In this document: in pieces, positions 21,401 to 28,500 of the stretch
Position numbering within the stretch: position 1 is the stretch's first letter
Layout of the letters: every line of letters starts with the position of its first letter
DNA from: Ciona savignyi
Lineage: Eukaryota; Chordata; Ascidiacea; Phlebobranchia; Cionidae
Length of the DNA stretch: 64,000 nt
Reading direction: 5' to 3'
Assembly: GCA_000149265.1 (NCBI GenBank)
Contig: CH003424.1
Span: forward strand, 112,690 to 176,689
Notes under the pieces: generated by a model
What the model saw: only the letters and a program-made list of their open reading frames with translations
What the model was told of the DNA's origin: nothing
Databases searched by the model: none
Position numbers and translations under genes: made by a program

Positions 21401-23422
21401 TAATACTCATTTTAGTGTGCAATTTCTGTCTTTCCCGCTTTCCCTTCTTTTAGTGTTCCCTTCGAAACACCCCATTTGTATGACATTTGATAAACACAAG
21501 GTCCATGTACTTCATACAATTGTTTGTACAGGTGAGACGGTCGTTGCTAGACCTGAAGTCCTCAATAAGAAAGCACTAGCTATTGTTAACAGGGTCCGAG
21601 ATAAACTAACAGGTATGTGGTTGGGTAAGAACAAATACTATTTTAACAGCTTCTTGTGTTCCTATTTTTAACACAATGTTTATCGCTGTGGTGAGGAAAG
21701 CATGGTTTGTGTCAAAATACCACATGACCACAGGTGGTTTCACAGAGCCATTTTAGTGCTGTATACGATAGGATAGGGTATTCATGTTTACCCTGTGAAT
21801 GGGAAAATGCAAGTGGCGATAACACACATGGGTAAAGGTGAAGATTACCTCGCACGGATTGTTGAATTACCAGAGCTATATCAATGTGTTGTGTATGATT
21901 TAGACGTTCTTTAATTTGGTAGAACCCATTATTTCACTGATTTCAGGCAATATCCGTTTAGTGCCGCCAAGCTAATCAACAAAAAATACAAGTTAATAAG
22001 GCGGGATCATCTGACTATTTAATTCATAATAATTTACCTTATGTTTTCCCTTTCACAGAGATAATAAGTTATTATCCCATAGTCTATACCAGTGGTTCCC
22101 AACCTGGGGGTCGCGACCCCCAGGGGGGTCGCAAAGCATGTTAAAGGGGGCCGCGAGGCTGTTGCTAATGTAAGAACAAGGGTAAATGTCAATAGGACTG
22201 GGTGCACCGGTACGCTAGTAGTATGTGCTTTCTTGTGTTTAATTTTCCATTAAGACATTTCATTCGGATTGCTAGTAGCACAATATTATTGTATCAGTAT
22301 GCGTCCACTGTGATGTCATATCGTCCACTGTGATGTCATAAAATTATGACCACATGACTGTAAACGTGCAATAGCTGCAAATTGGAACTCTATTAGAGAA
22401 GTAGCCTAGTATTATTATACAACAGAAATCAGTCAAAACTTGAAATTGATAAAAATAGTTAAGGGGAGCATGATTTTTTTAGCTGCAGACCTACAAGACA
22501 CGTTTAGCTGCAGACCTACAAGGTGTTCAACCATCACACCGATTTGTTAATAAATGCATGTAAAACATTGAATATAAGTGTGGGTCACAGAATCTGCGAA
22601 AAAAATTTAAGGGGGTCACCTAAACAAAAAGGTTGGGAACCACTGGTCTATACCTTATTTCTATTTTAGGTTGCGATTTTAGTTCTGTGCCCATCGACGT
22701 ACCAACTCAGGTTGATTACTTGATCAAGCAAGCGACCTCTCATGAGAACTTGTGTCAGTGTTATATTGGATGGTGAGTGTTTTTGACATATTGGTCTCCA
22801 TGGCCTCTTCTATGAATAGGATTCTTGTGTCTTTACCCCTTTGATTATTGCCTGTAGTTAAAGAAGGCGTTTCCAATACCTGCCCAATGTAAACTAAGCT
22901 CACAAAAAGGGGTGTCGCTTAACAAATTTTTCACGGAAAGTCTTAGACTTTTTCATAACTTAAAACTGAAGCTACCATCTGCAACCTAAAATCAACAGCC
23001 TTCAAGTTTTCTTGAATTTTTTGAGCTGGTACTTACATCGGGAACTTTTTCCCAGCAAATCAGTTAGAAAATGCACAATCAACATCTTTATTTCACAAAA
23101 CTGTGCTCAAAAATAGGTCTACTAATTGGTTATACGCAATATTAAGCTATTACAGCGAGAACTGTGCAGGAATGTAATTTTCTGAATCCATATCTTTTAA
23201 ACAGCACTTTCCAAGATTTAAAATTACCGATTACATCTGGAAAAGAACTGGTTGAAAGTTATGGATTCAACCATCCACCAACGTAATGTCGTTCCGGTGC
23301 TACATATCCGCACATAACAATACCGTTTACTAACCAGTTTCCAACTAATAAACTGAATACAATTTAACATCAAAAAATAGTTTACTGAATAACTTTAATT
23401 ATAAAGGTGCCCGTTCTGGTGA
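462..23422 (+). CDS. MTOR: mTOR kinase, C-terminal 33 exons (5' part outside window)
   Basis: Serine/threonine kinase of the PIKK family, the catalytic subunit of TORC1 and TORC2, which couples nutrients to growth at lysosomes and other membranes. Exons read: 462-574, 1400-1561, 1959-2052, 2614-2742, 3159-3301, 4396-4561, 5615-5760, 6051-6129, 6687-6874, 7481-7751, 8235-8420, 9251-9376, 10004-10242, 10667-10784, 11260-11374, 11588-11676, 12153-12259, 12685-12781, 13271-13369, 13809-13931, 14603-14785, 15037-15171, 15480-15654, 16151-16286, 16639-16786, 17239-17361, 18007-18162, 18728-18802, 19603-19738, 20589-20672, 21532-21612, 22670-22772, 23407-23422. Every junction has AG/GT and matching phase; together they give 1446 codons plus stop. 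The translation follows vertebrate mTOR from the late HEAT repeats ([16 protein letters not shown]) through FAT, FRB, kinase and FATC. Exon numbers used here count from the window start. The first exon begins in phase 0, so upstream exons are expected to the left. Identity is certain; the borders of exons 2-3 and the start of exon 10 are the least secure. Confidence 0.97.
592..883 (-). repeat. tRNA-derived SINE, nearly full length
   Basis: Read on the minus strand it starts with a tRNA-like head (CCGGTTAGTCTGGCGGTTAA for box A and a degenerate GGTCCGAAACT box B). A unique body follows, ending in ATAAATATCCTATCCTA. The same order recurs many times in this window. The structure resembles the tRNA-related SINEs described from Ciona; family identity is inferred, not searched. 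Confidence 0.85.
1127..1360. repeat. 81-bp tandem repeat, about 3 copies
   Basis: Three copies start at 1127, 1208 and 1289 with ACCCTTGTGG(T/A)CTGTTGC. They end about 40 bp before MTOR exon 2. The copies differ by a few substitutions only. Confidence 0.85.
2212..2600. repeat. 25-bp minisatellite in MTOR intron 3
   Basis: About 15 degenerate copies of a 25-bp unit built on CCAGTGTTTCCAGACCATTT. The same motif occurs at the intron's 5' end (GTCAGTGTTTCCAGA from 2053), and the array ends 13 bp before exon 4. Copies vary by substitution (GTTTTTAGA, GGTCCCAGA). Confidence 0.85.
3362..3663. mobile_element. hAT-like non-autonomous element with 8-bp TSD
   Basis: Terminal inverted repeats CAGGGATGTCCAAC and GTTGGACATCCCTG bound a 302-bp element inside MTOR intron 5. 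It is flanked by a perfect 8-bp duplication GGTTAAAG (3354-3361 and 3664-3671). The CAG start, the 8-bp target duplication and internal CGGCCCA motifs are typical of hAT MITEs. There is no transposase frame. Confidence 0.92.
3686..3903 (+). repeat. tRNA-derived SINE, 5'-truncated and diverged
   Basis: It begins at the GCTAGCTAGTCGGCTGTGTC body segment and ends AATTTCCTATCCTAT. It lies just downstream of the hAT insertion in intron 5 and lacks the tRNA-like head. Confidence 0.75.
4396..13931 (+). CDS. MTOR: mTOR FAT-domain exons (6-20)
   Basis: These exons encode the helical FAT solenoid that clamps the kinase domain. Family-typical stretches are [13 protein letters not shown] (exon 6), [10 protein letters not shown] and ALHYKELEF (exon 7), MRCLEALGE (exon 9), [13 protein letters not shown] with EYACMIPRE (exon 10), [13 protein letters not shown] and HYKLMPERR (exon 11), [17 protein letters not shown] (exon 12), [19 protein letters not shown] (exons 14-15) and [16 protein letters not shown] (exon 19). 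Exon 16 (11588-11676) is a short S/D/E-rich linker at the place of the variable acidic insert in vertebrate mTOR. Exon 10 joins exon 9 with a Cys at the position of the vertebrate Trp in ALGEW, because the split codon is TG|C. The alignment is continuous without frameshift, so this looks like a functional copy. Confidence 0.95.
5012..5599. repeat. 21-bp minisatellite, 28 units without an indel
   Basis: Twenty-eight units of ATGAAATTTTGTCCATTCATC-type sequence run in exact 21-bp register (first ATG 5012, last 5579) and stop 15 bp before MTOR exon 7. Because 21 is a multiple of 3 and the unit lacks stops in several frames, long open frames arise on both strands (a 7-residue repeat MKFCPFI on plus, MMNGQNF on minus). 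I treat them as non-coding. The plus frame is in phase with exon 7. Confidence 0.93.
5850..6045. repeat. Degenerate tandem repeat with poly-C tract, intron 7
   Basis: Repeats of a (G)TAATATTCATTTGTG(T/G)T(G)TAATCCCC-like unit with a run of 14 or more C near 5950. They fill the intron between MTOR exons 7 and 8. A sequencing or assembly length error at the poly-C is possible. Confidence 0.6.
6428..6686. repeat. 113-bp tandem repeat abutting MTOR exon 9
   Basis: Copies start with AATTAATCCC at 6428, 6541 and 6654. Each contains CACACCCCATGC; in the last, partial copy this runs into the functional acceptor (CGCCTGCAG, exon 9 at 6687). A more diverged copy lies at 6309-6427. Confidence 0.85.
7920..8175. 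repeat. Degenerate tandem repeat, MTOR intron 10
   Basis: Several copies of a unit near 50 bp containing AAACAGTTAACCATTTTT and GATAAGTTTACTCTTTTTCT. They end about 60 bp before exon 11. Confidence 0.7.
8421..8969. repeat. 23-bp minisatellite made of splice-donor copies
   Basis: It starts on the first base of intron 11. The unit GTATGGTGGACTTTAGGG + ACCAG is repeated in exact 23-bp register: 23 full units and one partial unit beginning at 8950. Each unit junction reads CAG|GTATGG, the same as the true donor of exon 11 (ACAG|GTATGG). Variants carry GTATGGGGGAATTTAGGG or an AACTTAGGG change. Confidence 0.95.
9595..9958. mobile_element. hAT-like non-autonomous element with 8-bp TSD
   Basis: Inverted ends CAGTGTTTCTC and GAGAAGCACTG (one mismatch) bound 364 bp in MTOR intron 12. 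The flanks CCCCAGGC (9587-9594) and CCCTAGGC (9959-9966) match at 7 of 8 bases. Internal GGCGCACC motifs sit near both ends. The element ends 45 bp before exon 13. Confidence 0.88.
11495..11570 (-). repeat. tRNA-like SINE head fragment
   Basis: A minus-strand remnant of the SINE head (GGCTGGATAGCCTGGTGGGT, then a box-B-like end) directly upstream of MTOR exon 16. Confidence 0.6.
11951..12097 (+). repeat. tRNA-derived SINE with internal deletion
   Basis: The head CCGGTTAGTCTGGCGGTT is joined directly to the distal body (CATACACAACACAATGC), skipping box B and the middle body. The tail is ATGAATATTCTATCCTAA. It lies in MTOR intron 16. Confidence 0.8.
14603..15171 (+). CDS. MTOR: mTOR FRB domain exons (21-22)
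   Basis: These two exons encode the FKBP12-rapamycin binding four-helix bundle that also gates substrate access. Exon 21 begins [19 protein letters not shown] and contains [11 protein letters not shown], which keeps the residues equal to human Ser2035 and Phe2039. Exon 22 ends [16 protein letters not shown] and keeps the equivalents of Trp2101, Asp2102, Tyr2105 and Phe2108. The residue matching human Thr2098 is Asn here (LNQAW instead of LTQAW). From the known rapamycin contacts I infer that the pocket is intact and rapamycin binding is likely. Intron 21 (14786-15036) is only 251 bp, and its first part is a dispersed repeat also seen near 20036. Confidence 0.95.
14786..14940. repeat. Dispersed repeat starting on the MTOR intron 21 donor
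   Basis: The first base of intron 21 is also the left edge of a repeat related to 20037-20215. They share GTTTGGC(A/G)GCCAC(G/A)TC followed by AAATATACCT, and later GCCTGCTT-like and TCATA(A/G)TG(G/A)AAACAAAA(A)TATA segments. About 155 bp is shared, with gaps. Confidence 0.65.
15367..15479. repeat. Tandem copies of the MTOR exon 23 acceptor region
   Basis: A unit of about 69 bp containing polypyrimidine tract, AG and the first bases of exon 23. A complete extra acceptor and exon start lies at 15410|15411, and a partial copy starts at 15367. The true acceptor is 15479|15480. The extra copy reads LTTIELQYV then LPKLMV and a TAA stop at 15456-15458. Confidence 0.92.
15480..19738 (+). CDS. MTOR: mTOR kinase-domain exons (23-29)
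   Basis: PI3K-like protein kinase domain. Exon 23 contains LELAVPGTY and [13 protein letters not shown]. Exon 24 has [19 protein letters not shown] with the ATP-binding Lys. Exon 25 has [15 protein letters not shown] and [12 protein letters not shown]. Exon 26 begins MAPDYDHL. Exon 27 carries the catalytic loop [13 protein letters not shown] and the metal-binding HIDFGD, so the Asp, His and Asn of the loop and the DFG Asp are all present. Exons 28-29 carry the activation-loop and C-lobe stretches [20 protein letters not shown] and [16 protein letters not shown]. No key residue is missing, so an active kinase is expected. The 5' end of exon 23 is preceded by an extra copy of its own splice acceptor. 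Confidence 0.96.
16798..17052 (-). repeat. tRNA-derived SINE, diverged
   Basis: Minus-strand copy in MTOR intron 25. The distal body (GTTAACACACAGGCAATCAT) comes first on the plus strand, and the head remnant ends near the reversed box A (ACTAACCCACCAAGCTATTC). Confidence 0.8.
17785..17935. repeat. 20-22-bp tandem repeat, MTOR intron 26
   Basis: About seven copies of TTCAAATTCCAAGACTTTTT-type sequence. They end roughly 70 bp before exon 27 and include strong pyrimidine tracts. Confidence 0.85.
18412..18708 (+). repeat. tRNA-derived SINE, near full length
   Basis: Head CCGGTCGGTTGGTCTAGCG with box-A character, box-B-like GGTACGAAACT, the common body (CTGCAATAGCTCCGGTAACC) and tail ATTCTATCCTATCCTA. 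It ends 19 bp before MTOR exon 28. Confidence 0.88.
18969..19177 (+). mobile_element. MITE family B copy
   Basis: Starts GGGGAAACTAAAAGAAGGG and ends CCCTTTAGCGTTGCCCC, imperfect inverted ends. The inside contains GAGTTAGGGTTAGTTCTGGG. Flanks ACATGTGT and GCATGTGC match at 6 of 8 positions, which suggests an old 8-bp duplication. It lies in MTOR intron 28. Confidence 0.75.
19345..19460 (+). repeat. Diverged SINE fragment
   Basis: Weak match to the SINE middle body (AAGACACTTTGCGGATTGTG, then an AACCAAGTGGTTTAATG-like stretch). Low similarity. Confidence 0.5.
20037..20215. repeat. Second copy of the intron-21 dispersed repeat
   Basis: Begins GTTTGGCGGCCACATCTAAA. Its first ~33 bp are tandemly duplicated at about 20069. 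It then runs parallel to 14813-14940. Located in MTOR intron 29. Confidence 0.65.
20386..20560 (-). repeat. tRNA-derived SINE, 3' part
   Basis: Minus-strand distal body (ATTCATGTTTATCCATGTGA through GTAGAACCCATTAATC on the plus strand). It ends just before MTOR exon 30. Confidence 0.8.
20589..23422 (+). CDS. MTOR: mTOR post-kinase linker and FATC exons (30-33)
   Basis: Exon 30 (20589-20672) encodes a linker with no visible similarity to the vertebrate stretch that carries the Thr2446/Ser2448 sites. Exon 31 resumes the conserved sequence ([18 protein letters not shown]). Exon 32 gives the FATC helix, [18 protein letters not shown] then CQCYIGW. The last coding exon is only 16 nt: after a phase-2 donor at 22772/22773 it starts at 23407, completes the split Trp codon and reads CPFW then TGA (23420-23422), which is the invariant mTOR C-terminus. 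Intron 31 holds a hAT-like element. A possible AATAAA lies at 24164, but it is far downstream and not secure as the poly(A) signal. Confidence 0.94.
20700..20838 (-). repeat. tRNA-derived SINE, 3' part
   Basis: Another minus-strand distal fragment (GGATAGGATATTCATGTTTA to GTGTTGTATATGATAGACAC), directly downstream of MTOR exon 30. With the previous copy it brackets that 84-bp exon. Confidence 0.82.
21260..21460 (-). mobile_element. MITE family B copy with 8-bp TSD
   Basis: Starts GGGCAACGCTAAAGG and ends TTCTTTTAGTGTTCCC. Flanks TTCGAAAT (21252-21259) and TTCGAAAC (21461-21468) match at 7 of 8. Orientation is opposite to the copy at 18969, since the telomere-like inner motif appears as CCCTAACTCTAACCC. 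Lies in MTOR intron 30. Confidence 0.85.
21766..21975 (-). repeat. tRNA-derived SINE, 3' part, diverged
   Basis: Minus-strand distal body (GATAGGGTATTCATGTTTAC to AGAACCCATTATTTCACTG). The head is missing. Confidence 0.75.
22090..22645. mobile_element. hAT-like non-autonomous element with perfect TSD
   Basis: Inverted ends CAGTGGTTCCCAACC and GGTTGGGAACCACTG are exact. The flanks are a perfect 8-bp duplication GTCTATAC (22082-22089 and 22646-22653). The subterminal GGGGGTCGCGACCCCC palindrome is typical of hAT MITEs in many animals. It is 556 bp long without a transposase frame, and ends 24 bp before MTOR exon 32. Confidence 0.95.
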
Positions 23423-23619
23423 TGCAACATATGTGCAATGCGAAACGACATCACCGTTGAGAGTTAAATTTAAAGGATCAAATCATGGTGCAATCCGTCC
23501 ACGATTACCATCATGTTATTGTTGAATTCATTTGTTTTAATACACAATATGTTGGCATGTGGTTGGAATGTAGAATAGAATAAGGATGACATGTTCAAGT
23601 ATTATTCCCGGGACTGCAA

Positions 23620-23832
23620 AAAAAGGATAGGGTATGATTTTGATGTTTATCCCCGTGAATGGGAAAACCAAGGGGAATAACACACGGGCAATCGTCAGAT
23701 TACCTCGCGCCCACCGTCGGGTTACCGGAGCTATTGCAGTTGTGTTGTGTATTAATTCACACGTTCCTTCAATTTAGTAAAACCCATTAAACCGCTGGGT
23801 TCAGGCAATGTCCGTTAAGTGTCTTACAAGGG
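23620..23832 (-). repeat. tRNA-derived SINE
   Basis: Plus-strand order GATAGGGTATGATTTTGATG, CACACGGGCAATCGTCAGAT, GTAAAACCCATTAAACCGCT, so the copy lies on the minus strand. It is truncated before the head. Confidence 0.82.
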
Positions 23833-24035
23833 ACGTTAACATTATGGCAATCGGCAGATTACCTCGAATTGAAATATCTGAGCTATTGTAATGTGTTGTA
23901 TGATGAGACGCTTCTTCCGTTGTAGTAAAACCCATTAATCCACTGGTTGCAGGATGTCCGCAAAGTGTCCTGCTCAAGAATTTAACCGACTAGCAAACAA
24001 CCAAAGTTTCTACCTACGACCGTCATACATGATAC
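23833..24035 (-). repeat. tRNA-derived SINE, second diverged copy
   Basis: It repeats the body order directly after the previous copy (TTATGGCAATCGGCAGATTA, then AGTAAAACCCATTAATCCAC and AACCGACTAGC), so two head-to-tail or nested copies are present. Confidence 0.7.
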
Positions 24036-25208
24036 ATATAGTATATATTAAATTACTTTTATTCAAAGTTAAATACCCTAAAGATAAAAGTAATGTGTGG
24101 TAAGAACATTCGACTGGCAAACGGGTGATATTGTTTTCCAGGGGTTTCCACTAAAATTCAAAGAATAAACCAGACGTCGTCCCACAAAACTGTATGTTAT
24201 CTATTACGTTGCGTACTTGTTATTTATCATACTTACACAACGTAGGTTGCTCAAAGAGTTACCCCTGCTCAAAGAGTTTTTAACGTCCGTGGAGATATAT
24301 TTTTCGTTTTTGTTAGTTGGGACATGACATGTAGTTTCTTATCTGCTAACTATTTATCTCTTCATTCTCTGCGGTAGGATCATGCATGGATTATACTAGT
24401 TTAGTTTATTTATTTTTGCCCCAATTTTTAAAAATGGCAAACGAATGAAACTACGACACAGGAACAGGAAAAGACGGCAAACGAACAGTCGTTACAACAC
24501 GACTAAAAAAGGATATCATTGAATAAATATAGATGAGGCGGGCGCCAAACCTAAGTGAAATAACAATAATAAGCAAACAAAATTTAATTAAGACCAAAAC
24601 AATAATAAATCCCTGAAAAAGAGTGTGCGATAAAGCGCGACCAGTACTGAGGAGGAGCCGACTAATTGACTATACAGAAAATTTAGAATGATGTGGACTG
24701 TTAGTAAACGTTACCTTTCATGGGAAGTTATTTGTATGTCCGAAGCCCCTTGCTCCATAAATTTGTTCTGAGTTCAAAGCCTTTTTTCGGTCGAATTGCT
24801 TGGTGTGTTAGTGTGTCGCATTTTAGCCGATAGGTTATAGAATCAAATGGGTTCTACTAAAACCAAAGGAAACAAATGGGCAGTTTGACCTCTGTCCTTA
24901 TGCTGACAGTCGGAAGAATGATAACTATAACATCTTAACACGGATTAAAAACTAGTTTAATAATTACGTTGTGTTATTGCCAATTTTAACCGTAAACTTT
25001 TTGGTTTTAACAAAAGACCAATTTATTTCCCAAAAAAATACGATCTTGATGAAATTGTTCGACCGTAAAGAAACAAACAAAAGGTTTCCATTAAACACGA
25101 TTATGTTCGAAGTGAAAGAATGTTGAATTGATCAGTGTTATTGTCACGTTTGTCGTAGGATTATTGCAGTATAAATACACGTTAACAAGCAGTTCTAGAA
25201 GTTGACTT

Positions 25209-25384
25209 GGGGTAAAACTAAAAGGAGGGAAACTGCTCACTAAAATAAAGATTATGACATTAGATTTAGTTTTAAATCTGGGGTTGGAGTTCTGGATTCG
25301 AGATTAGTGTATAGAGTAGGGTTTAAATTAGTTTCCGTAATTTTAGTGAGCAGTTATCCTCCTTACCTCCTTTTTCGTGTTGCC
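25209..25384 (+). mobile_element. MITE family B copy
   Basis: Starts GGGTAAAACTAAAAGGAGGG and ends CCTCCTTTTTCGTGTTGCC. It lies about 125 bp before the TBCD start codon, so it may overlap the promoter or 5' UTR. Flanks match at only 6 of 8 bases. Confidence 0.7.
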
Positions 25385-25509
25385 TGTAGACTAGCAGGTA
25401 ATATTCACGTAAAATAACATAATACAGATCGATTTAAAGTGTTTTTTTTTATGTAATTTTGTTTTTGCTAGATCTTTTAGTATAAAAAAAGAACTTGTCA
25501 AACTGAAAT

Positions 25510-28500
25510 ATGGACGAGTCTGATGAAACAATGGCTGAGTACGGTATCCAGTTAGGAACGGCCCATGATCATTTTGTTGAAGTAGACGAAGTGAAGCAAC
25601 TTATTTCCGATGTTCCGCTGATCGTAGAAGATCAAATCAAACATGAAATGTCAGATGAAAGGTTCACTGAAATCGCCGATAAGTATTTGGAACAGCCACA
25701 TTTGCTGGACCCACATTTACCAAGCCTGCTAGATCAGTTGCTGGGTTATATTCAATCAAGTGACGTGTCAATGAAGCAAAAACATTGCGCTTTTAAGTAT
25801 TTGTACTTGCTGACGAAAGTAAGAGGGCATAAGGTGATGGTGCGACATTTTCCCCATGAAGTTTCTCATCTAGAACCAATACTTACAATGTTGTGTGAAC
25901 AAAAGATAAACGACCAGGAGAGTTGGGAAACAAGATACATGCTCCTGCTATGGTTGTCGATGATTTGCCTCATACCATTCGACATGGTGAGGTTTGATGT
26001 CCCAGACACAAGTGATGCTTCCATGTCACAAACTTCCATAATGCAAAGGATCATGGATATTGGAAAACTGTATCTTATCACGTCATCTGATAACTGTCAA
26101 GAAGCAGCTGCGTTGTTACTGTCCAAATTTGTCACACGTCCAGATGTGCAGAAACAACATCTGTTGCCTTTCTTTGATTGGTGCTTGGTGAAAATAACAA
26201 AATCAAGCAGTGAAATAATGAGTGGTATTACTCAAATTAAAGGCTGTCTATTTGCACTTGCACTTGTATTTAAACAAGGCAAAAGAGATGATCTTCTACA
26301 ATTCTGCAGTAAAGTGCTGGAAGAACTTCAAGCTTCAAATATCCTAGAGGTTAAAAATACAGTTTTGAGAAAATTGATGATAAAGTTAACGCAGAGATTA
26401 GGAATGACGCTTGTGAAACCACGCGTTGCTGCATGGAGATACAAACGTGGAAATCGTTCACTTGATGATACTTTAAGAAAATCAACTGATTCAAAGGCTG
26501 TGGCTGTAAAACCTGAACACGAAGAAAGTGAAGATGAAGAATATGACATCCCTGAAGAAGTTGAAACTGTGATTGAGATTGTTCTAAATGGATTAAAAGA
26601 TAAAGACACAGTGGTCCGATGGTCGTCGGCTAAAGGAGTGGGCAGAATAACTGGTCGCCTGCCGAAGGAGTTAGCCGACCAGGTTGTTGAATCTGTGTTA
26701 GAGAATTTTACAATTGCTAATTCCGATGGAGCTTGGCACGGTGGTTGTTTGGCTCTCGCTGAACTCGGCAGAAGAGGACTGTTACTTCCGGTAAGATTAA
26801 AGGATGTTGTTCCCATCTTGCTTAAGTCGCTGACCTACGATGAGAGAAGAGGCTCCAGCAGTGTAGGCGCTCATGTTCGTGATGCTGCATGTTATCTTGC
26901 ATGGTCGTTTGCCAGGGCTTATGAACCACAAGCGTTGTCGACGCATGTCAGTGACATTGCACAGACTTTGTTAGTGACCACTGTGTTCGATCGCGAGGTG
27001 AACTGTAGGAGAGCCGCATCTGCAGCTTTCCAGGAGAATGTTGGCAGACAAGGGCGCTTCCCCCATGGCATAAAAATACTGACCATGGCTGATTATTTCG
27101 CCGTAAGCAATCGAAGTAACTCCTACCTTGAGATTGGTCCGTACATTGGTAAATACAAAGAGTACACCAAAGCACTGATCGAGCATCTCACCTTACAAAA
27201 GCGTGAACATTGGGACCCAAACATCAGGTGGCTAGCAGCCCAATCGATGCATAAATTGACCAAATCCAAACCTGACTACGTTGCCAGTACCGTGCTGTCA
27301 CAGTTGGTGCCACTTTGCACTGGTATGGACTTAATTACACGGCATGGAAGTATTCTGATAGTCGCTGAAGTTGTACATTCCCTTCATGAGATCGAAGAAA
27401 GTGGCTCAACTGGGTTAATATCGCGAAACCCTTCGCTTAAAAAATGCTTCCGAATTGTGCAGGCCTTATCAGATGCCAAGTTGTTCCGTGGATTTGGTGG
27501 AGAACTGATGAGAGCAGCTGCATGTCACCTGATAGCTCGATTGTCGCAATGCACTGCTACAATCACGATCCCACATGCCACAACCGACGGTTGGCTGGAA
27601 CTAATCCACGAAACGCTGTCCAACTTGCACAGCTACACAAATGGGGAGGAAATTTGCACAACAGCGATCAGTGCACTGTCCTCCATTAACCAAGTGCAGC
27701 TCACTCCAGCACCCTTTGCGAACCTTGCAACTACTGACTCTGCGCAGAAGAACTCAACAGAGGATGCAGTCCAGCAGTATCTCAACCACCTTACCAGTAC
27801 AAACGAGCGGCAAAGGTGTGGATACGCACAGGCCATCGCCTCACTTCCTGAACCTGTGCTTCAAACTTGTTTTATGAAAGTTTGCCACAGTTTGTTCCGA
27901 GCGATGCAGGTCAATGACAAGTCGGAAACTTCCTTTGCCGAGTCGCGTCGGGATGCAGTGATCGCGGTGTCAAGAGTGTGCAAGACCGTCGGCGCAAACA
28001 GCGAAAACAACATGAATGCTGGAATCTGCTCTGACAACATCCGGCTTATTTACGATGCCATATTTTTAGCGCTTAATGATTATACACGAGACCGTCGTGG
28101 CGACGTAGGATCCATAGTTCGACTTGCAGCAGTGAAATCATTACAATCGATCACAGAGTTGGTAGCAACGAAACAGAGTCAATTACTGAGTCCAGAGATT
28201 ATGTTAAAAGTTATGTGCTGCGTTCTGCAGCAGGCATGCGAGAAAATCCACAAAGTACGAGACGTCGCAGCTGCTACTTTGCTTTCTCTGCTATATAACC
28301 AGAGCATTCCGAATATCCCAGACCAAGATCAACTCTGCAAGATATTTGACACCAGAAACCCAACTTTTACAATGATGAATTTGTTCTTCAGGCTGAGTAA
28401 GGTACTGAACCTACCCACGTATTCCTACCACATTACCCTCGGCTTTGTCATTTCTGTGGGTGACTTAACTCAATCTTTATCGGAAGCAAGTGGAAATGCT

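Larger units (their letters stand above)
23423..25509. other. Spacer between MTOR and TBCD
   Basis: No coding region was recognised. It holds two SINE fragments and one MITE. An AATAAA is at 24164-24169. The 125 bp before TBCD contain a pyrimidine-rich GATCTTTTAG at 25471-25480 that could serve as a spliced-leader acceptor; this is only an inference from known tunicate trans-splicing. Confidence 0.6.

Noticed and set aside
24241..24520. Possible extra gene upstream of TBCD
   Set aside because: Only short frames and no similarity; the region is better explained as spacer and promoter.
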